A stretch of 64,000 nt of DNA from assembly GCF_904849725.1 (NCBI RefSeq), contig NC_058523.1, positions 172,156,689-172,220,688 of the forward strand, given 5' to 3'. The notes under the pieces were generated by a model. That model was not told the DNA's origin and made no database searches. It saw nothing but the letters and a program-made list of their open reading frames with translations. This DNA is from Hordeum vulgare subsp. vulgare (Eukaryota > Streptophyta > Magnoliopsida > Poales > Poaceae). Of the stretch, positions 11,160 through 22,180 are shown piece after piece. A program made the position numbers and the translations under genes. Position 1 is the first letter of the stretch; the number at the start of each line of letters is the position of its first letter.

Positions 11160-12520
11160 TAGGAAGACGAGCTCATCCAATTCCTCCGTGAGAACTGGGA
11201 CATTTTTGCATGGAAGCCCGCTGACATGCCAGGTGTACCCAGGGAGTTGGCTGAGCACCGACTGCATGTGGATCCTGCTGCTCGGCCTGTCCGAGAACGC
11301 CTGCATCGGTCCGCCGCACACAAGAGGAAGGCAATCGGAGAGGAGGTGGCTAAACTTTTGGCAGCCAACTTCATTCGCGAGGTACACCACTCCGAGTGGC
11401 TCGCCAATGTTGTTATGGTGCCCAAGAAGGACAAGTCTCTCCGAATGTGCATCGACTTCAAGCATCTCAATAAGGTATGCCCGAAAGACCATTTCCCGCT
11501 CCCCCGCATTGATCAAATTGTCGATTCAACTGCGGGTTGTGAGCGTTTGTCATTCCTTGATGCCTACTTGGGCTATCATCAGATCCGTCTGTATGGCCCC
11601 GATGAATTAAAAACAGCCTTCATCACCCCATTCAGGTGCTTCTGCTACATCACTATGCCGTTCGGTTTGAAGAATGCAGGATCAACTTTTATGCGCATGA
11701 TCCAAAAATGCCTCCTTGACCAGATCGGTCGAAATGTGGAGGCGTATATGGATGATATCGTAGTCAAGTGGCAGAAACATTCGCCAACCTTCGTAGGTAT
11801 GATATCAAGCTCAACCCTGCCAAGTGTTCATTCAGTGTTCCCAGCCGAAAGTTACTCGGTTTCTTCGTTTTCGAACGAGGGATCGATGTCAACCCCGAAA
11901 AGATCGGGACCATCATCCGAATGGAGCGGCCGATCAGAATACACGATGTTCAGAGGCTCACAGATTGCCTAGCGGCTTTGAGCAGGTTTATGAGTCGACT
12001 CGGTGAGAAGGCGCTACCTCTGTACCGACTCATGAAGAAATCAGATACTTTCGAGTGGACAAACGAAGCCCAAATTGCATTCGACGACCTCAAAGCCCTG
12101 CTTTCCACCCAACCGGTTCTTACTGCTCCGCTCAGTAAAGAACCCCTTCTTGTGTACATCGCGGCTACAAATCAAGTCGTCAGCACTGTTCTCACAGTCG
12201 AACGCGAAGAAGAAGGCAAAGCATACAAGGTTCAGCGGCCAGTGTATTATGTCTCTGAAGTCCTGACTCCTTCCAAGCAGAGGTATCCCCATTATCAAAA
12301 GCTTATTTATGGGATTTACATGACTGCGAAGAAGGTGGCTCATTATTTCCAAGACCACTCGGTGTCTGTCGTTTCTGATGCTCCGTTGTCGGAAATCCTC
12401 CACAATCGGGATGCATCAGGCCGAGTGGCGAAGTGGGCAATGGAGATGTTATACCGCGACATCAAGTTCGAGGCCAAGAAGGCTATAAAGTCTCAAGCTC
12501 TGGCTGACTTCATAGCATAA
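11160..12520 (+). pseudogene. pol: Tat element reverse transcriptase and RNase H
   Basis: Copies element RNA into DNA. A TAG at 11160 interrupts an otherwise open frame. RT motifs follow in order: MCIDFKHLNKVCPKDHFPLP (about 11447), LSFLDAYLGYHQI (about 11548), FGLKNAGSTFMRMI (about 11662), and the catalytic YMDD at 11744-11755. Just after YMDD a frameshift, probably a small deletion near 11770, moves the frame. The connection and first RNase H part then runs 11768-12520 (KLLGFFVFERGIDVNPEKI, later ALPLYRLMKK and SKQRYPHYQKLIYGIYMTAK). A TAA at 12518 separates it from the second RNase H in the same frame. Confidence 0.9.
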
Positions 12521-13285
12521 TGGGTAGAACAACAGCAACCGACCCACATCTACTCGGCTCATTGGACAATGTTCTTCGATGGGTCCAAGATGTTGAATGG
12601 CTCCGGCGCTGGCGTTGTGGTCATATCGCCAAAAGGTGACAAACTCAAGTATGTGTTGCAGATACATTTCGATTCCTCCAACAACGAGGCAGAGTATGAA
12701 GCTCTCCTTTATAGATTGCGCATGGCCATCACACTCGGCGTCCGTCGCCTGATGGTCTATGGCGATTCAGATTTGGTGGTTAATCAAGTAATGAAGGAGT
12801 GGGACATAAGGAACCCTAGCATGACTACATACTGAAACGCAGTGAGGAAGCTCGAGAAAAAGTTTGAAGGTCTGGAACTCCACCATGTTCCGCGACTGAA
12901 AAACCAAGCAGCTGATGAATTGGCGAAACTTGGATCCACTCGGAGACCAGTCCGCAGTGATGTCTGCCTCGAGCACCTACACCTTCCCTTAGTTAAAGAA
13001 GATCCTTTCATAGAGGAACCAGTACAACCAAAGAGCTCGACAGATCCGACTGAAGTCGAGGTCCCCGCTGTGGTTGATTTGATCATGGAGATTCTTGCTA
13101 TCATCCCCGATTGGACTGTGCCGTTCATTGCGTACATCCTAAGGCGAGAATTACCAGAAGACGAGGTCCAAGCCAGACAGATCGTCTGCAGGTCGAAGTC
13201 GTTCACCGTCATTGATGGCCAGTTGTACAAAGAAAGTGTTTCAGGCGTTCTTCAACGATGCGTCTCCCCGAGGAGGGGCAGTTAA
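12521..13285 (+). pseudogene. pol: Tat element second (archaeal-like) RNase H
   Basis: A second RNase H after the RT-linked one is characteristic of Tat elements. The four acidic/His sites are visible as FFDGSKM (about 12570), NNEAEYEALL (about 12680), YGDSDLVVNQV (about 12760) and KNQAADELAKL (about 12900). A TGA at 12833 interrupts the domain in frame. The tail to 13285 leads towards integrase and ends where the frame shifts near 13270. Confidence 0.85.
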
Positions 13286-14343
13286 TCCTGGAAGAATTTC
13301 ACTCGGGAACCTGTGGTCATCATGCCTCCTCAAGAGAAATCGTCGCCAAAGCATTCAGAGCTGGTTTCTTCTGGTTGCAGGCGAATGAAATGGCGAAGGA
13401 TATGGTCGACTGATGCAAAGGCTGTCAGTTCTACTCGAACAAGTCCCACAAGCCAACATCTGCGCTGAAGATAATCCCTCTTGTTTGGCCGTTTGAAGTG
13501 TGGGGATTAGATACAGTCGGTCCATTCAGGACAGACCAAGGGGGATTCACACATCTGTTGGTGGCAGTCGACAAGTTCACCAAGTGGATTGAAGCCAAGC
13601 CCATCAAAATGCTCGACGCCCTTACGGCCATCAAGTTTGTCAGGGACATCATCTCCAGATTCGGGGTACCACACAACATAATCAGTGACAATGGCACAAA
13701 TTTTGACTCGGGCAGATTCAGAGGTTTCTGTAGAGGCCAAGGTATCCGAGTGGATTTTGCATCTGTGGCGCATCCCCAAACAAATGGGCAAGCAGAGCGG
13801 GCGAATGGACTTATTCTTCAAGGGTTGAAGCCTCGACTCCTGCGGGAAGTTGGACATGCTGCCGGCGCATGGGTCATCGAGCTTCCTTCGGTGTTGTGGG
13901 GCCTTCACACAACTCCAAATAGATCTACAGGGCGATCCCCGTTCTTCCTCGTTTATGGAGCAGAGGAAGTCCTTCCGAGTGACTTGCTTCACAACTCTCC
14001 ACGAGTCGAACTCTTCTCCGAAGCCGAAGCAGAGCAAGCCAGGCAAGACGGAGTGGATCTTCTAGAAGAGGAGCGCGAGATGGCACTGACTCGCTCAACC
14101 ATTTATCAACAAGATCTGCGGCGTTTTCACGCGCGGCACGTCAGGAGTCGTACATTCCAAGCAGGCGACCTGGTGCTCCGAGTGGATCAACAGAGACCTC
14201 ACAAGTTGGCTCCCGCCTGGGAAGGACCCTTCATCATCTCCAAGGTGCTGAACAACGGGGCATATCGAATCTATAACCTCGACAGGGAAACGGACGAGCC
14301 GCGAGCACGGAACGGAGATCTCCTGAAGCGCTTCTACACGTGA
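13270..14343 (+). pseudogene. pol: Tat element integrase
   Basis: Inserts element DNA into the genome. The zinc-binding part starts after the frameshift near 13270 (EEFHSGTCGHHASS, then CKGCQFYSNKS) and contains one TGA at 13411. The catalytic core is open: VWGLDTVGPF (first Asp), SDNGTNFDS (second Asp) and NGQAERANG (Glu), so the triad is intact. The C-terminal part has a typical WEGPFIISKVLNNGAYRIYNL segment near 14215 and stops at 14341-14343 before the tandem array. Confidence 0.9.
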
Positions 14344-14456
14344 CCGCCGACTGGGGCAATGTAAAGAACAAGTATCATTGAAGTAATACAAAGCAGAGTG
14401 ATTTTTTGCAAATTCAAAATTCTTCCGCGTTGGCAGACTCCGGTCTCAGAAAAAAA

Positions 14457-15236
14457 GGACTTAGCTGCGATCCAGAATCGCCTAAGTACAAACTTTCTCC
14501 GAGTGTACACCAAGCGTCGCACTCGGGGACTTAGCTGCGATCCAGAATCGCCTAAGTACAAACTTTCTCCGAGGGTGCACTAAGCGTCACACTAAGGGAC
14601 TTAGCTGCGATCCAGAATCGCCCAAGTACAAACTTTCTCCGAGTGTGCACTAAACGTCACACTCGGGGACTTAGCTGCGATCCAGAATCGCCTAAGTACA
14701 AACTTTCTCCGAGTGTACACTAAGTGTCGCACTCGGGGACTTAGCTGCGATCCAGAATCGCCTAAGTACAAACTTTCTCCGAGTGTGCACTAAACGTCAC
14801 ACTCGGGGACTTAGCTGCGATCCAGAATCGCCTAAGTACAAACTTTCTCCGAGTGTACACTAAGCGTCGCACTCGGGGACTTAGCTGCGATCCACAATCG
14901 CCTAAGTACAAACTTTCTCCGAGTGTGCACTAAGCGTCACACTCGGGGACTTAGCTGCGATCCAGAATCGCCTAAGTACAAACTTTCTCCGAGTGTGCAC
15001 TAAGCGTCACACTTGGAGACTTAGCTGTGATCCAGAATCGCCTAAATACAAACTCTCTCCGAGTGTGCACTAAACGCCGCACTCGGGGACTTAGCTGCGA
15101 TCCATAATCGCCTAAGTACAAAATTATCTCTGAGTGCGCACTAAACGTCACACTTGGGGACTTAACTGCGATCAAGAATCGCCTAAGTAAAAAGATTCCT
15201 TAGAGTGTATCCTAGAGATCCACTCGGAGGCTTAGC
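14457..15236 (+). repeat. 70-bp tandem array, about 11 copies
   Basis: Unit starts marked by GGACTTAGCTGCGATC fall at 14457, 14527, 14597, 14667, 14737, 14807, 14877, 14947, 15017, 15087 and 15158. The spacing is exactly 70 except the last (71). Copies differ by a few bases, mostly in the GTGTACAC/GTGTGCAC and CGTCGC/CGTCAC parts. Most units contain CTCGGGGACTTAGC, close to the CTCGGGGACTA words elsewhere in this element and to the tract before the 3' LTR. No coding signal. Confidence 0.95.
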
Positions 15237-15460
15237 AGACCCTCATTGAGACTCATGTAGATGTGAAGACAACTGACAATTACATGAGTCACAACTCGCT
15301 CCGAGCGCGATCTTACAGTCGCGTTCGAGGACTTAGCTGCGATCAAGAAACGCCTAAGTAAAAAGCTTCCTTCGAGTGTATCCTAGAGATCCACTCGGAG
15401 GCTTAGCAGACCCTCACTGAGGCTCATGTAGATGTGAAGACAACTGACAACTACATGCTC
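15158..15460 (+). repeat. Longer-period repeat (about 171 bp, nearly two copies)
   Basis: The last 70-bp unit grades into a longer unit. GATCAAGAA...CGCCTAAGTAAAAAG and CCACTCGGAGGCTTAGCAGA occur at about 15170 and 15341, with matching following sequence through ACAACTGACAA. This looks like a higher-order expansion of the same array. Confidence 0.75.
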
Positions 15461-15697
15461 CGCATGTTTGCCATTGGCTTCACCAAGAAACGCCAAACAG
15501 AAACCATGAGCCAAAATCATGTCAAAAAAGTTTTTGGTGAAAGAAGAACAAAATATTGGATTCGAATTCAAAGTTGGTTCAACGATAATCTGCTCGGTGT
15601 AGATCAAGCTTATCCACACCGAACCACGAATGTGACGGCCAACAGCAGTGGCCAAAGTTTGATACAAATACCACTCGACATACCGAGGTAAAGTTTT

Positions 15698-18600
15698 TCA
15701 AGCATCGTCAGGACTGGCACCGGGACTGGCAGGCTCCACAAAAGTGTCAAGGTCGATCCCGTCTGCGATGCGAGTGGCAGTCTCAAGGAAGGTCTCCATG
15801 AAATCTTCGAATCGAAGCTTCTTGGTGTTGGCGACCTGCAACGCCTTCAGCTTCTCTTCGCGAGCTTCCTTGCAGTGCACTCGGACCAGCGATAGCGCCA
15901 CGTCCGCACCACAGCAAGCGGTAGACTTCTTCCACACCTGCACTCGGTTCGGGACGTCCTCCAGCCGAGTCATCAACCCTTCTATCTCCCGCCGGGACTC
16001 GTCTTCGGGCCACAACTCCTTGTCGATTCGGCCGACGACTTCTCTCATGCGGCCGATGAAAGGTTCGACTCTGCCAAGGCGAATGTGCGCTCGGAGCATG
16101 TCTCGATTGGCTTCGTCGCCGAGTGGAACGTTCGGAATAACTGACCGCTCGATGTCAGCTGCTTCAGCCTCAGCGTCCATACAAAAATCTGCAAAGACAA
16201 GACGAGCAGAAAGTAAGCGCAGAATGAAATACAAAGTCAAGAAGCACTCGGAAAAAACTTACCACCGAGCAGCGCAATCATCTTCCTTGCCCAGTCACTG
16301 ACGTACTTCTCCTGCGATATGCACCGACTGTTCATCAATTTCATCTGACCCATCAGCTCAGTTCTTTGCTTGCCCATTTTCTCAATTTCGGCCACCAATG
16401 CCTTGTTCGCCTCACGGGACTCCTCCAAAGACTTCTGTCGTTCAGCAAGAGCCACCTTCACACCAGCTAAGTCATTCAGAGTTGCCTCCAATTCCACAGC
16501 AAGCTGAATCTTTTCAGCCTTCAGAGCATTGTACGCTGATCCCATTTCGCAAGTCTTTTGCAAATCAGCGCGAAGAGAAAATCGGACACATTCAACAAGG
16601 CAAACAATAAAAGCTCAAAGTTCTTCAGACCCCTGCCGACGCAAGTAGTCAACAGCGGTCTCGGGGACTACACCCAGTGGGTTCACTAAGAGCGACCCCA
16701 CTGGCATGAAGCTCGAACAGGTCCACCCTATTGAGCTACATAACAAAAACAAGCCTATGAGGCTACTACTACCCGACCTAAGTAAAATTACTCTCGGGGA
16801 CTACTTCCAGTGGGTGCACTCGGAGTGCCCCCACTGGTACCATTCGGACAGATTAGTTCTGATCCGATCAAGTCAAGGAAAATGTATATAAAGACAACTA
16901 TCGGTGCAAGCACTCGACAGAAGTCTCGGGGACTACACCCACTGGGTTCACTCAGAGTGAACCCACTGCAAAATAATCCTACTGTATCCGAGTATATCGC
17001 TTAAACCCAGTGGGTTACAAGAGGAAAGCAAATACTTACTAGCGCACTTACTCGGATATCGTCCCGGAGCTCCAAGCTTCTCTTGTACAAAGATGCGATG
17101 GAGTCGTACGCCCCCTTGGCATCACCCGCCATCAACTCCACCTGCACCACGACCTCCTTGGCGGCTCCCATTTGATCTTCCGGGAGGTGTCGGGCATCGT
17201 ACTGGACGGTCGATGGACCCGGCACGATAGGAGACTCCTTGGGCATCCCAAGTCCCGCTCCAGTCGGTTCAGCCACGAGGAGCACCGTCTCAGTCGACGG
17301 CATCGTCTCGGTCGGCGGCGCGCCCATGGCGGGAGCGATAGCAGATGGAACAACCTCAAGGACACGCACCAAAGTTTGCCCGGACCTCTTCTGGCCATCC
17401 TCCTCCAGATGAATCACCTCTAAAGGAAGCCCGACTGAACGACATGAGACCACGGAAAAAGGGCAAGATTAAAGACAGAATTCGCAAAACAATAATGCAA
17501 ACTTTCGGAGTCGTCACAACGTACCTTGCTGGGATGTGGCAACGTTATCCGTATCCATGGGATCGTCTTCCTGGCGTGGCAGAGAGGTGGCGGAGGTAGC
17601 AGCTCTGTCGAGTAAAATCCACTCGACCAATAAGCATGAGTTCAATCAAATACTGAAAGAAGATAGGAGAACAAGACACTTACATTGAGGCAACGGGAAC
17701 AGCGATCCTCATCCGAGGCAAAGCTTTCCGAGGCTTGGATCCACTCGGTTTGTCCACCTTGGAAGGTTGGTCCGTCGGCTCGGTAGCAGCGTCCCTGGTC
17801 CTCTTTGTGCTCCGAGCACTCGAAGCCACGGGAGTAGTTGGCAAGGCAATCGGAACCACGGGAGGAGGTGGCGAGGCACTCGGAGCCGCTGGAGGAGCCG
17901 ACGGAGTCACGGGTTCGTGACGGCACTTAGTTCGAGGCTCTGGTGGTGGGGGTGGCGAGCTCTGCTCCCCAACTTCCCCCTCCTCCTCTTTGGTCTCCTC
18001 CTCCGTCTCCCCACTGTCAGAGACGTACTCGACGCTGTCCACGCTGCCCTCCTGGCTGCCTTCCTCTTCCTCAGCCAGATTCCCATTCGAGACGGGAGAA
18101 TACCAGTTGGTCCACGCGTGCACAAGATACAGTCGTCAACATCAGACGTCAGACGGTGATACAAGAAAAAGCGATAAATCTAAGAAGATTGTAAGCACTC
18201 AACAAGATATGCTCACCTCATTCGGAGGAGGGTTGTCAGCGCGAAAGGGCTTCACTCGCCGGGCTCCTCTGGGGTTATCGCAGGCGCCTGTGATGCTGCG
18301 GACCCACACCGTCACAACCTCCCCGGTTACGCATTCGGGATGAGTCCGAGTGGAGTCCCTGGGCCCCGTGTAGTGCCACATGGAGTGGTGTCGAGCTTGG
18401 AGAGGTTGGAAGCGCCGACCCAGAAAAGTCTCCAGCAAATCCGTGCCAGTGACTCCCTTGCGGATGACATCTATCAACGCTTCGACCAGAGGTTGGATCT
18501 GGATCTTTTCCATCTTCGTGAGCGCAAGCTGCCTGGGCGGAGCCGGTCGGTCTAGGCTAAAAGGTGGCAGTCCAGTTGTGGCATTCGGACAAGCGACGTC

Positions 18601-19199
18601 CTGGCAATAGAACCAAGTCGACTGCCAGTTCCTAACGGACTCGGACAACTGAAGAGCGGGGTAGCTATTTTTGTTTTTCTTCTGGAAGCCTAAGACTCCG
18701 CAGAGCTGGAGGATATGAGTTTTGTCGTCCGACTGGCTAAGTTTTCTGACGGTTTGGGATCTAGCGGAGAAGATGTACTTAAAGAGCCCCAATGGGGAGG
18801 ACAACTGATAAAGCACTCGCAAAGCACGACGAATGCAGAAAGATGAGCTATTGCGTTGGGAGGAAAATGATGGAGCTGCGCCCCAAAGTGGTTCATGATA
18901 CCTCTGAAGAAGGGACGAGGAGGCAGAGAGAAGCCTCGGTACACGTGACTGAGCAGCAAGACGCGCTCCCCCTCCTGGGGCGCCGGCTCCGTCTCGCCCT
19001 CCGCCGATAGCCTCCACTACTTGTTGGCGATCATACCTTGCTCCACCAGCTCCAGCAGGTCGTCCGTCGTCACCGTGGAGGGGAGGAAATCCCCCTGGAT
19101 CCAACCCACCGGCAGTGCCCGCTGTCGCCACTGAGCAGGGGTCGCCTTCTTCTTCTTCTTCTTCTACGACTCGAGCTTGCTCGTCTGCCCCTTCGTCAT
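15698..19199 (-). pseudogene. Antisense multi-exon gene of the Tat element (gypsy-type transposon domain family)
   Basis: Read on the minus strand, coding sequence runs against gag-pol. Exon 1 is 19199-18217 and exon 2 about 18135-17684. Exon 3 is 17604-17525, exon 4 17434-17052, exon 5 about 16554-16263 and exon 6 16188-15698. Donors GTGAGC, GTAAGT, GTACGT, GTAAGT and GTAAGT are present. Acceptors CGACAG, GTTCAG, CAAAAG and TTGCAG join exons 2 to 6 in phase without stops. No in-phase acceptor is visible for exon 2. Exon 1 holds SHVYRGFSLPPRPFFRG and AIAHLSAFVVLCECF, which I recognise as the plant putative gypsy-type transposon domain (Pfam PF04195, from memory). Exon 2 is acidic and Pro-rich. 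Exon 5 is a likely coiled coil. Exon 1 has stops at 19166 and 19019 and a frameshift near 18790, so this copy is dead. Function unknown. Confidence 0.75.
16659..17013. repeat. Three dispersed palindromic repeats in intron 4 of the antisense gene
   Basis: Copies lie at about 16659-16705, 16793-16840 and 16924-16969. Each begins TCGGGGACTAC and continues with a CCCAGTGGG...CCCACTGG-type inverted repeat. A fourth half copy (CCCAGTGGGTTAC) is near 17006. The second copy pairs CCAGTGGGTGCACTC with GGAGTGCCCCCACTGG. Confidence 0.75.
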
Positions 19200-19716
19200 A
19201 GTGGAGGCTGCAGATCCGCAGGGGAGGAGAGGACGGAGGAAGCTTGGGGTGCGTAGGGAGCCACGGGAGAAGCGAGGCGAGTGCGAGTAATCAGGAGAGC
19301 ACAACGAGAAACCTTCGCTGGGGAGGTTTAAATAAGCTTCCGACTGGGTCACTAATAGGTGGCCCCGAAATCTTATCCCCCGACCGGCTGCTGCGATATT
19401 AGTGGAGGAGATGAAGGCGCGGTAATTGAGGCGGCAGAAACTACTCGATGACGATGTCGTCATCCCCGCTGAGCGTGTGGCAACCGAAATTTGAAGATCC
19501 CAGAAAATCCGCCGATGTCAGTTGACCGGTCACATCAAAGATTCCACGGAAGCACTCGGTCTCTGACGGTTCGTTTCACGGCTATATCCACTCGGATCAC
19601 TGGTCAAGAGGATAAAATGGATCGAGGCAAACAACGCCAAAGTAGCATCCATACCAGTCGGATCCGTACTCCAGGCATCACTTCATCGTTCCAACCCCGA
19701 TCCATTCGGGGACTAA
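19200..19716. other. Upstream region of the antisense gene and 3' end of the Tat element
   Basis: No coding signal. It should hold the promoter of the antisense gene. AATAAGC and other weak AT words lie near 19330 but no clear minus-strand TATA box was found. Its right end (ATTCGGGGACTAA, to 19716) abuts the 3' LTR and is the probable polypurine tract. Confidence 0.5.
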
Positions 19717-20274
19717 TGATGGGGTTATAGTCCTAGGGTAGGGTCATAAGCCTACCCTATAGGTCCTACCCAAGGATTACCCTTCATAAGGGACAATGCC
19801 CTTAGTCGGTTCCGACTGAATTAAGGACTTCCCATCTTCCAGTCGGTGACGATTCCCCCATCATCCAGTCAGGGACGAGCATTCGGAGCATATTAAACTT
19901 ACCGACTGGATTCCACTCTGTATATCGTAACTCCCTTGGAGGGCAACGGTCATACGTTTTCATGTACCATTATTAGCATTTAAGGCATACGTTACCTCTA
20001 ACGTAGGCATTTATTCGCCACTACTCCACCCCTGTGCACCGGACCGTTGTGAAGGGCAGCGCACTCTATATAAGCCGCCCTTCCCCACCGGTGCAGGGGT
20101 TGGCATTTCACTGTACTCCATATTTCACTCCACATCAAGCTCCCAAGAGCACTGAGACGTAGGGCCTTTACCTCCACCGTAGAGGGGCCTGAAGTCATAC
20201 AACCTCGCCGTAGCTAAGGCTGTGCCCGTCCTTTCGTACCCTACACATCTACTGTCAGACTTATACCCACGACA
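19717..20274 (+). repeat. 3' LTR of Tat element
   Basis: 558 bp, the same length as the 5' LTR with about 28 substitutions and no net indel. TATATAAG is at 20067-20074. It is followed at once by CATGA, the target duplication. Confidence 0.9.
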
Positions 20275-20516
20275 CATGATTTGATATCCTTGCAAGTCTC
20301 TCCGAGTCTTGGGTTTTGTTTGGCCAACTAGATCTATGATTCTTGCAATGGGAGAAGTGCTTGGTTTTGGGTTCATACCGTGCGGTGACATTTCCCAGTG
20401 ACAGAAGGGGCAGCAAGGCACGCATCATGTTGTTGCCATCAAGGGTAACAAGATCGGCTTTCATCATAGATTTGAGATTGTCCATCTACATCATGTCATC
20501 TTGCTTAAGGCGTTAC
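20275..20516 (+). repeat. 3' LTR of element A, piece 2 of 3
   Basis: Continues element A exactly where 7862 stopped (CATGA then TTTGATATCC) and matches about 1142-1383 of the 5' LTR. It ends in GTTAC (20512-20516), the target of the copia insertion. Confidence 0.9.
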
Positions 20517-22128
20517 TGTTGGGGAACGTCGCATGGGAAACAAAATTTTTCCTACGCGCACGAAGACCTATCATGGTGATGTCCATCTACGAGAGGGGAT
20601 GAGTGATCTACGTACCCTTGTAGACCGTACAACAGAAGCGTTAGAGAACGCGGTTGATGTAGTGGAACGTCCTCACGTCCCTCGATCCGCCCCGCGAACA
20701 ATCCCGCGATCAGTCCCACGATCTAGTACCGAATGGACGGCACCTCCGCGTTCAGCACACGTACAGCTCGACGATGATCTCGGCCTTCTTGATCCAGCAA
20801 GAGAGACGGAGAGGTAGAAGAGTTCTCTGGCAGCGTGACGACGCTTCGGAGGTTGGTGATGACCTTGTCTCAGCAGGGCTCCGCCTGAGCTCCGCAGAAA
20901 CGCGATCTAGAGGAAAAACCGTGGAGGTATGTGGTCGGGCTCCCGTGGAAAAGTCGTCTCAAATCAGCCCCAATACCTCCGTATATATAGGTGGGAGGGA
21001 GGGGACCTTGCCTTGGGGCTCAAGGAGCCCCAAGGGGGTCGGCCGAGCCAAGGGGGGAAGGCTCCCCCCCAAAACCGAGTTGGACTTGGTTTGGTGGGTG
21101 GGAGTCCTTCCCTTCCTTCCCACCTCCCTTTTTTTTCTTTCTCTTTGATTTTTATTTGTGTGGCGCATAGGGCCCTTTTGGGCTGTCCCACCAGCCCACT
21201 AAGGGCTGGTGCGCCACCCTTATGGCCTATGGGCTTCCCCGGGGTGGGTTGCCCCCCCGGTGAACTCCCAGAACCCATTCGTCATTCCCGGTAACTCCGA
21301 AAACCTTCCGGTAATCAAATGAGGTCATCCTATATATCAATCTTCGTTTCCGGACTATTCCGGAAACCCTCGTGACGTCCGTGATCTCATCCGGGACTCT
21401 GACCAACATTGGGTAACCAACCATATAACTCAAATACGCATAAAACAACGTCGAACCTTAAGTGTGCAGACCCTGCGGGTTCGAGAACTATGTAGACATG
21501 ACCCGAGAGACTCCTCGGTTAATATCCAATAGCGGGACCTGGATTCCCAAATCGGATCCTACATATTCCACGAAGATCTTATCGTTTGAACCTCAGTGCC
21601 AAGGATTCATATAATCCCGTATGTCATTCCCTTTGTCCTTCGGTATGTTACTTGCCCGAGATTCGATACACACATTCCCTTCGGAGATACCTGTAGAGCA
21701 TCTTTATAGTCACCCAGTTATGTTGCGACGTTTGATACACACAAGGCATTCCTCCGGTGTCAGTGAGTTATATGATCTCATGGTCATAGGAATAAATACT
21801 TGACACGCAGAAAACAGTAGCAACAAAATGACACGATCAACATGCTACGTCTATTAGTTTGGGTCTAGTCCATCACGTGATTCTCCTAATGACGTGATCC
21901 AGTTATCAAGCAACAACACCTTGTTCATAATCAGAAGACACTAACTATCTTTGATCAACTGGCTAGCCAACTAGAGGCTTGCTAGGGACGGTGTTTTGTC
22001 TATGTATCCACAAATGTAAATGAGTCTTCATTCAATAAAATTATAGCATGGATAATAAACGATTATCTTGATAGAGGAATTATAATAGTAACTATATTTA
22101 TTATTGCCTCTAGGGCATAATTCCAACA
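20517..22128 (-). repeat. 3' LTR of the copia element (minus strand)
   Basis: 1,612 bp. It lacks about 200 bp present in the other LTR at around 21665, where GATTCGAT is joined to ACACACATTCC. A TATA box reads TATATATA at 20982-20989. Apart from the gap the two LTRs are close in sequence. Confidence 0.9.
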
Positions 22129-22146
22129 GTCTCCCACTTGCACTAG
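22129..22146 (-). promoter_or_regulatory. Polypurine tract of the copia element
   Basis: Read on minus, GCAAGTGGGAGAC abuts the LTR start TGTTGGAATT. This junction is the usual one in BARE1/Angela elements. Confidence 0.8.
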
Positions 22147-22180
22147 AATCAATAATCTAGCCCTCACATCATTATGTGAA

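Larger units (their letters stand above)
7863..20274 (+). mobile_element. Tat-type gypsy retrotransposon with antisense gene, full length
   Basis: A complete 12,412-bp element inserted in the 3' LTR of element A with duplication CATGA (7858-7862 and 20275-20279). Both LTRs are 558 bp (7863-8420 and 19717-20274). By eye they differ at about 28 sites, near 5 percent. The order is gag, protease, RT, RNase H, second (archaeal-like) RNase H, integrase, tandem array, antisense multi-exon gene, LTR. A second RNase H and an antisense ORF before the 3' LTR are known marks of the Tat lineage (Grande, Ogre, RIRE2 relatives). All coding parts contain stops. Confidence 0.9.

Noticed and set aside
14457..15236. 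CRISPR-like regular array
   Set aside because: The whole 70-bp unit is repeated with no unique spacers, and it lies within a plant retrotransposon.
15744..16301. 185-codon plus-strand frame
   Set aside because: Opposite of exon 6 of the antisense gene. The minus frame has in-phase splice sites, while the plus frame is Ser/Arg-rich and uninformative.
18199..19131. 310-codon minus frame taken as one intact protein
   Set aside because: Its first 110 codons are out of frame with the recognised domain, which runs in another frame until about 18790. Only the second part is real coding.
20929..21294. Plus-strand frames repeated at 27826-28230 and related frames at 62228-62804
   Set aside because: They lie in Angela/BARE1 LTRs and recur because the LTR recurs. 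No codon evidence.
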